A DNA stretch of 7,620 nucleotides from JBBQVS01 sp964657325 (lineage in GTDB: Bacteria; Chloroflexota; Ktedonobacteria; Ktedonobacterales; Ktedonobacteraceae): NCBI GenBank assembly GCA_964657325.1, contig CAZZVE010000236.1, positions 1 to 7,620 on the forward strand, read 5' to 3'. The position numbers and the translations under genes are program-made. Below the pieces are notes generated by a model. The model had not been told where the DNA came from. It saw nothing but the letters and a program-made list of their open reading frames with translations, and made no database searches. Within the stretch, counting starts at the first letter, position 1. Each line of letters opens with the position of its first letter. Positions 6,222 to 7,620 of this stretch are shown piece after piece.

Positions 6222-6252
6222 GCATTCATATTGTAGAAGATAGGAGCCTTAC

Positions 6253-6570
6253 ATGTCAAATGACGTTTTAAAGCTAGATGACGCCGAAATTCAAACCCGC
6301 CTACAAAGTCTTTCTTCCTGGACGGTAAGTAACGGAGGGTTACGGCGTGAGTTCACTTTGCCATCTTTCCCATCGTCTATTTTCTTTGTGGGTGCTGTCG
6401 CACATTTTGCGGAACTCGCAGCACATCACCCTGATATCCACATTTTGTATAATAGAGTTATCTTGCATATCGCAACGCACTCGGCAGGTGGCATTACTGA
6501 GAAGGATTTTGCTCTAGCTCATAATGTAGATGAAGTGTGGCATTCTTTTGATGTACAACCCACTGCGTAG
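6253..6570 (+). CDS. phhB: Pterin-4a-carbinolamine dehydratase (PCD/DCoH family)
   Basis: This 105-residue cytoplasmic protein has the full length of the family. Its usual reaction is dehydration of 4a-hydroxytetrahydrobiopterin, which regenerates the pterin cofactor used by aromatic amino-acid hydroxylases. The signature is intact: AAHHPDIHILYNRVILHIATHSAGG at 56-80 in the pattern HHP(x)6N...TH(x)2GG, with H58, H59 and H76 as the expected catalytic histidines, followed by T82 and D85. The ATG at 6253 has AGGAG 6 nt upstream. It is the first gene of a probable two-gene operon with tyrA, which starts 15 nt later, so a role in aromatic amino-acid or pterin metabolism fits. No hydroxylase is seen in the window. 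In bacteria lacking one, such proteins may serve other pterin-linked roles. The symbol is by family only. Confidence 0.92.
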   Translation: MSNDVLKLDDAEIQTRLQSLSSWTVSNGGLRREFTLPSFPSSIFFVGAVAHFAELAAHHPDIHILYNRVILHIATHSAGGITEKDFALAHNVDEVWHSFDVQPTA

Positions 6571-6585
6571 TAAAAGAATGGGAAA

Positions 6586-7464
6586 ATGCCAGGTATGTTT
6601 AATCGTGTTGCGATTATTGGCTTAGGGCTGATTGGTGGCTCTATAGGACTCGCGCTTCATCAAGCAAAAGCGGTACGCGAAATCGTTGGCTATGATGAAG
6701 AGTCAAGTCAGCGCGCTTACAGCATTGGAGCAATAGACCTGCCATGTGACTCACTGGTAGAGGTTGTGCAAGGAGCAGAGCTTGTTGTACTAGCTACCCC
6801 TGTTGGTGCGATGCAGAGGTTGCTCAGAGATATCGGACTATGTGTGTCACCTGGAACTATCGTAACGGATGTGGCAAGTACGAAGGCTCAAGTTGTTGCG
6901 TGGGCTGAAGAGTTTTTACCTTCCTCGGTTCCATTTATCGGTGGTCATCCGATGACAGGGAAAGAGGTGAGCGGAGTAGAGGTAGCTGATGCACAGCTGT
7001 TTCAAAACTGCATCTATTGTCTTACACCAACGCAATCAACACAACTTGCTGCTTTACACAAGGTCGCCACGTTTGTAGAGATGCTGAATGCTCGTATACG
7101 GTACTTAGAGCCAGAAGAACATGATAAACAGGTTGCTAGCGTAAGTCATCTTCCATTTATCGCATCTGTCGCTTTGATGAATACGGTAGCTCAGGATTCT
7201 GCATGGAATGAAGCCGCCTTACTAGCCGCGAGTGGTTTCCGCGATATGTCCCGATTAGCGGGTGGCAATCCTGAAATGTACCGCGACATATGCATGACAA
7301 ATGACAAGGCTATTGTTACACAGCTTGACTTGTACATTGCTTCTTTGCAAAAAATACGTGATAGCATACGTCTTCGAGACAAGCATCTTGACGCTACATT
7401 TGCTGAGGCTCAACGCCAACGTCTACACTGGCTTGCCTCGAGAGATTTTTCAGAACCACAATAA
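6586..7464 (+). CDS. tyrA: Prephenate dehydrogenase (TyrA), single-domain
   Basis: This 292-residue enzyme oxidatively decarboxylates prephenate to 4-hydroxyphenylpyruvate in tyrosine synthesis. The N-terminal Rossmann fold shows GLGLIGGSIG (12-21). Asp37 after the second strand (VGYDE) favours NAD+ over NADP+. TPVGAM (71-76) and TDVASTK (94-100) follow. The catalytic segment GGHPMTG (119-125) supplies H121. EEHDKQVASVSHLP (177-190) and GFRDMSRLAGGNPEMYRDI (217-235) build the helical substrate domain, with R219 and H188 as likely ligands. There is no chorismate mutase fusion and no C-terminal ACT domain, so feedback by tyrosine through an ACT domain is not expected. ATG 6586 follows the dehydratase stop by 15 nt. 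An in-frame ATG at 6595 is an equally acceptable start, since neither has a strong ribosome-binding site. Confidence 0.95.
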   Translation: MPGMFNRVAIIGLGLIGGSIGLALHQAKAVREIVGYDEESSQRAYSIGAIDLPCDSLVEVVQGAELVVLATPVGAMQRLLRDIGLCVSPGTIVTDVASTKAQVVAWAEEFLPSSVPFIGGHPMTGKEVSGVEVADAQLFQNCIYCLTPTQSTQLAALHKVATFVEMLNARIRYLEPEEHDKQVASVSHLPFIASVALMNTVAQDSAWNEAALLAASGFRDMSRLAGGNPEMYRDICMTNDKAIVTQLDLYIASLQKIRDSIRLRDKHLDATFAEAQRQRLHWLASRDFSEPQ

Positions 7465-7469
7465 TATCC

Positions 7470-7498
7470 TTGACAAATAGAGAAAGCTATGGCATACT
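7470..7498 (+). promoter_or_regulatory. Promoter-like element with perfect -35 box at the right edge
   Basis: TTGACA at 7470-7475 is a perfect -35. CATACT at 7493-7498 follows at 17 nt and matches the -10 at 4/6; TACTAT at 7495-7500 is an alternative with 19-nt spacing. It begins only 6 nt after the tyrA stop, and no terminator separates them. It presumably drives a rightward gene beyond the window. Confidence 0.55.
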
Positions 7499-7620
7499 AT
7501 ACAAGTCCCAGCAAGAACAACCACACTTCTATGAACGTGTGCTCCTGTTTCTGAGATTATCGTATGCCACGCTAATGTGGCTCCTCAAAGGAACACTTCT
7601 TCCAAGAGCAAAATAACCGC
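7499..7620 (+). other. Structured leader running off the right edge
   Basis: No gene start is convincing here. Two hairpins are visible. CACACTTC (7522-7529) pairs with GAA (7533-7535) and GTGTG (7537-7541), an 8-bp stem with a one-base bulge and TAT loop. GCCAC (7566-7570) pairs with GTGGC (7577-7581). Each is followed by CTCCT (7542-7546 and 7581-7585), the sequence complementary to a Shine-Dalgarno site. The second CTCCT is followed by AAAGGA (7587-7592), and TCCT-CAA-AGGA forms a small dyad at 7582-7592. This looks like the 5' leader of a gene outside the window, but I recognise no known riboswitch class. Confidence 0.4.

Larger units (their letters stand above)
5819..6252. other. Divergent intergenic control region, 434 bp
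   Basis: This region separates the leftward ABC operon from the rightward dehydratase/tyrA unit and contains no supportable gene. It holds a strong rightward promoter, a weaker leftward promoter candidate, and several dyad symmetries, listed separately. Minor extras are GTCAAC/GTTGAC inverted arms (6064-6069 and 6093-6098), GTGT-AAT-ACAC at 6082-6092, and a direct repeat TTACGA (6030-6035 and 6039-6044). The ABC operon would have a leader of about 280 nt if the leftward promoter candidate is right. Confidence 0.7.

Noticed and set aside
7531..7616. Tiny frames in the right-edge leader (7 codons from ATG 7531; 13 codons from ATG 7575) considered as attenuator leader peptides
   Set aside because: Neither has a ribosome-binding site, and neither is enriched in one amino acid such as Tyr, Phe or Trp.

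Overview
The window is ordinary-looking bacterial chromosome of moderate GC content. It carries seven convincing protein genes, no mobile element, no RNA gene of a known class and no CRISPR array. The best guess for the host is a Chloroflexota bacterium, perhaps of the Ktedonobacteria. This rests on an impression of the protein sequences: the Era-like GTPase fused to a DUF697 domain, the Ser/Thr/Asn-rich lipoprotein linker, and the general codon and amino-acid style. No marker gene here proves it.

Layout. Positions 1-221 are a leader region with a candidate promoter. Positions 222-2261 hold a two-gene plus-strand unit: a DUF697-fused GTPase, then an acidic protein that looks like a metallopeptidase-fold protein with a broken zinc motif. 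A very long, nearly symmetric hairpin at 2280-2331 separates this unit from a convergent minus-strand operon and probably terminates transcription from both sides. The minus-strand operon, transcribed from about 6100 down to 2337, encodes a CUT1-type carbohydrate ABC importer: lipoprotein solute-binding protein, MalF-like permease, MalG-like permease. No ATPase gene is present, so the importer probably borrows one encoded elsewhere. Two tandem inverted repeats lie between the binding-protein gene and the first permease gene.

Positions 5819-6252 form a 434-bp divergent control region with several dyad symmetries and a good sigma70-type promoter for the rightward genes. That rightward unit (6253-7464) pairs a pterin-4a-carbinolamine dehydratase with prephenate dehydrogenase (TyrA), which links it to aromatic amino-acid metabolism. 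The last 156 bases contain a promoter-like element with a perfect -35 box and a structured leader. The gene it serves lies beyond the right edge.

I found no clear case of an undescribed system. The most interesting leads are the GTPase plus degenerate-peptidase pair, the structured gap inside the ABC operon, the dyads in the divergent region, and the truncated structured leader at the right edge.
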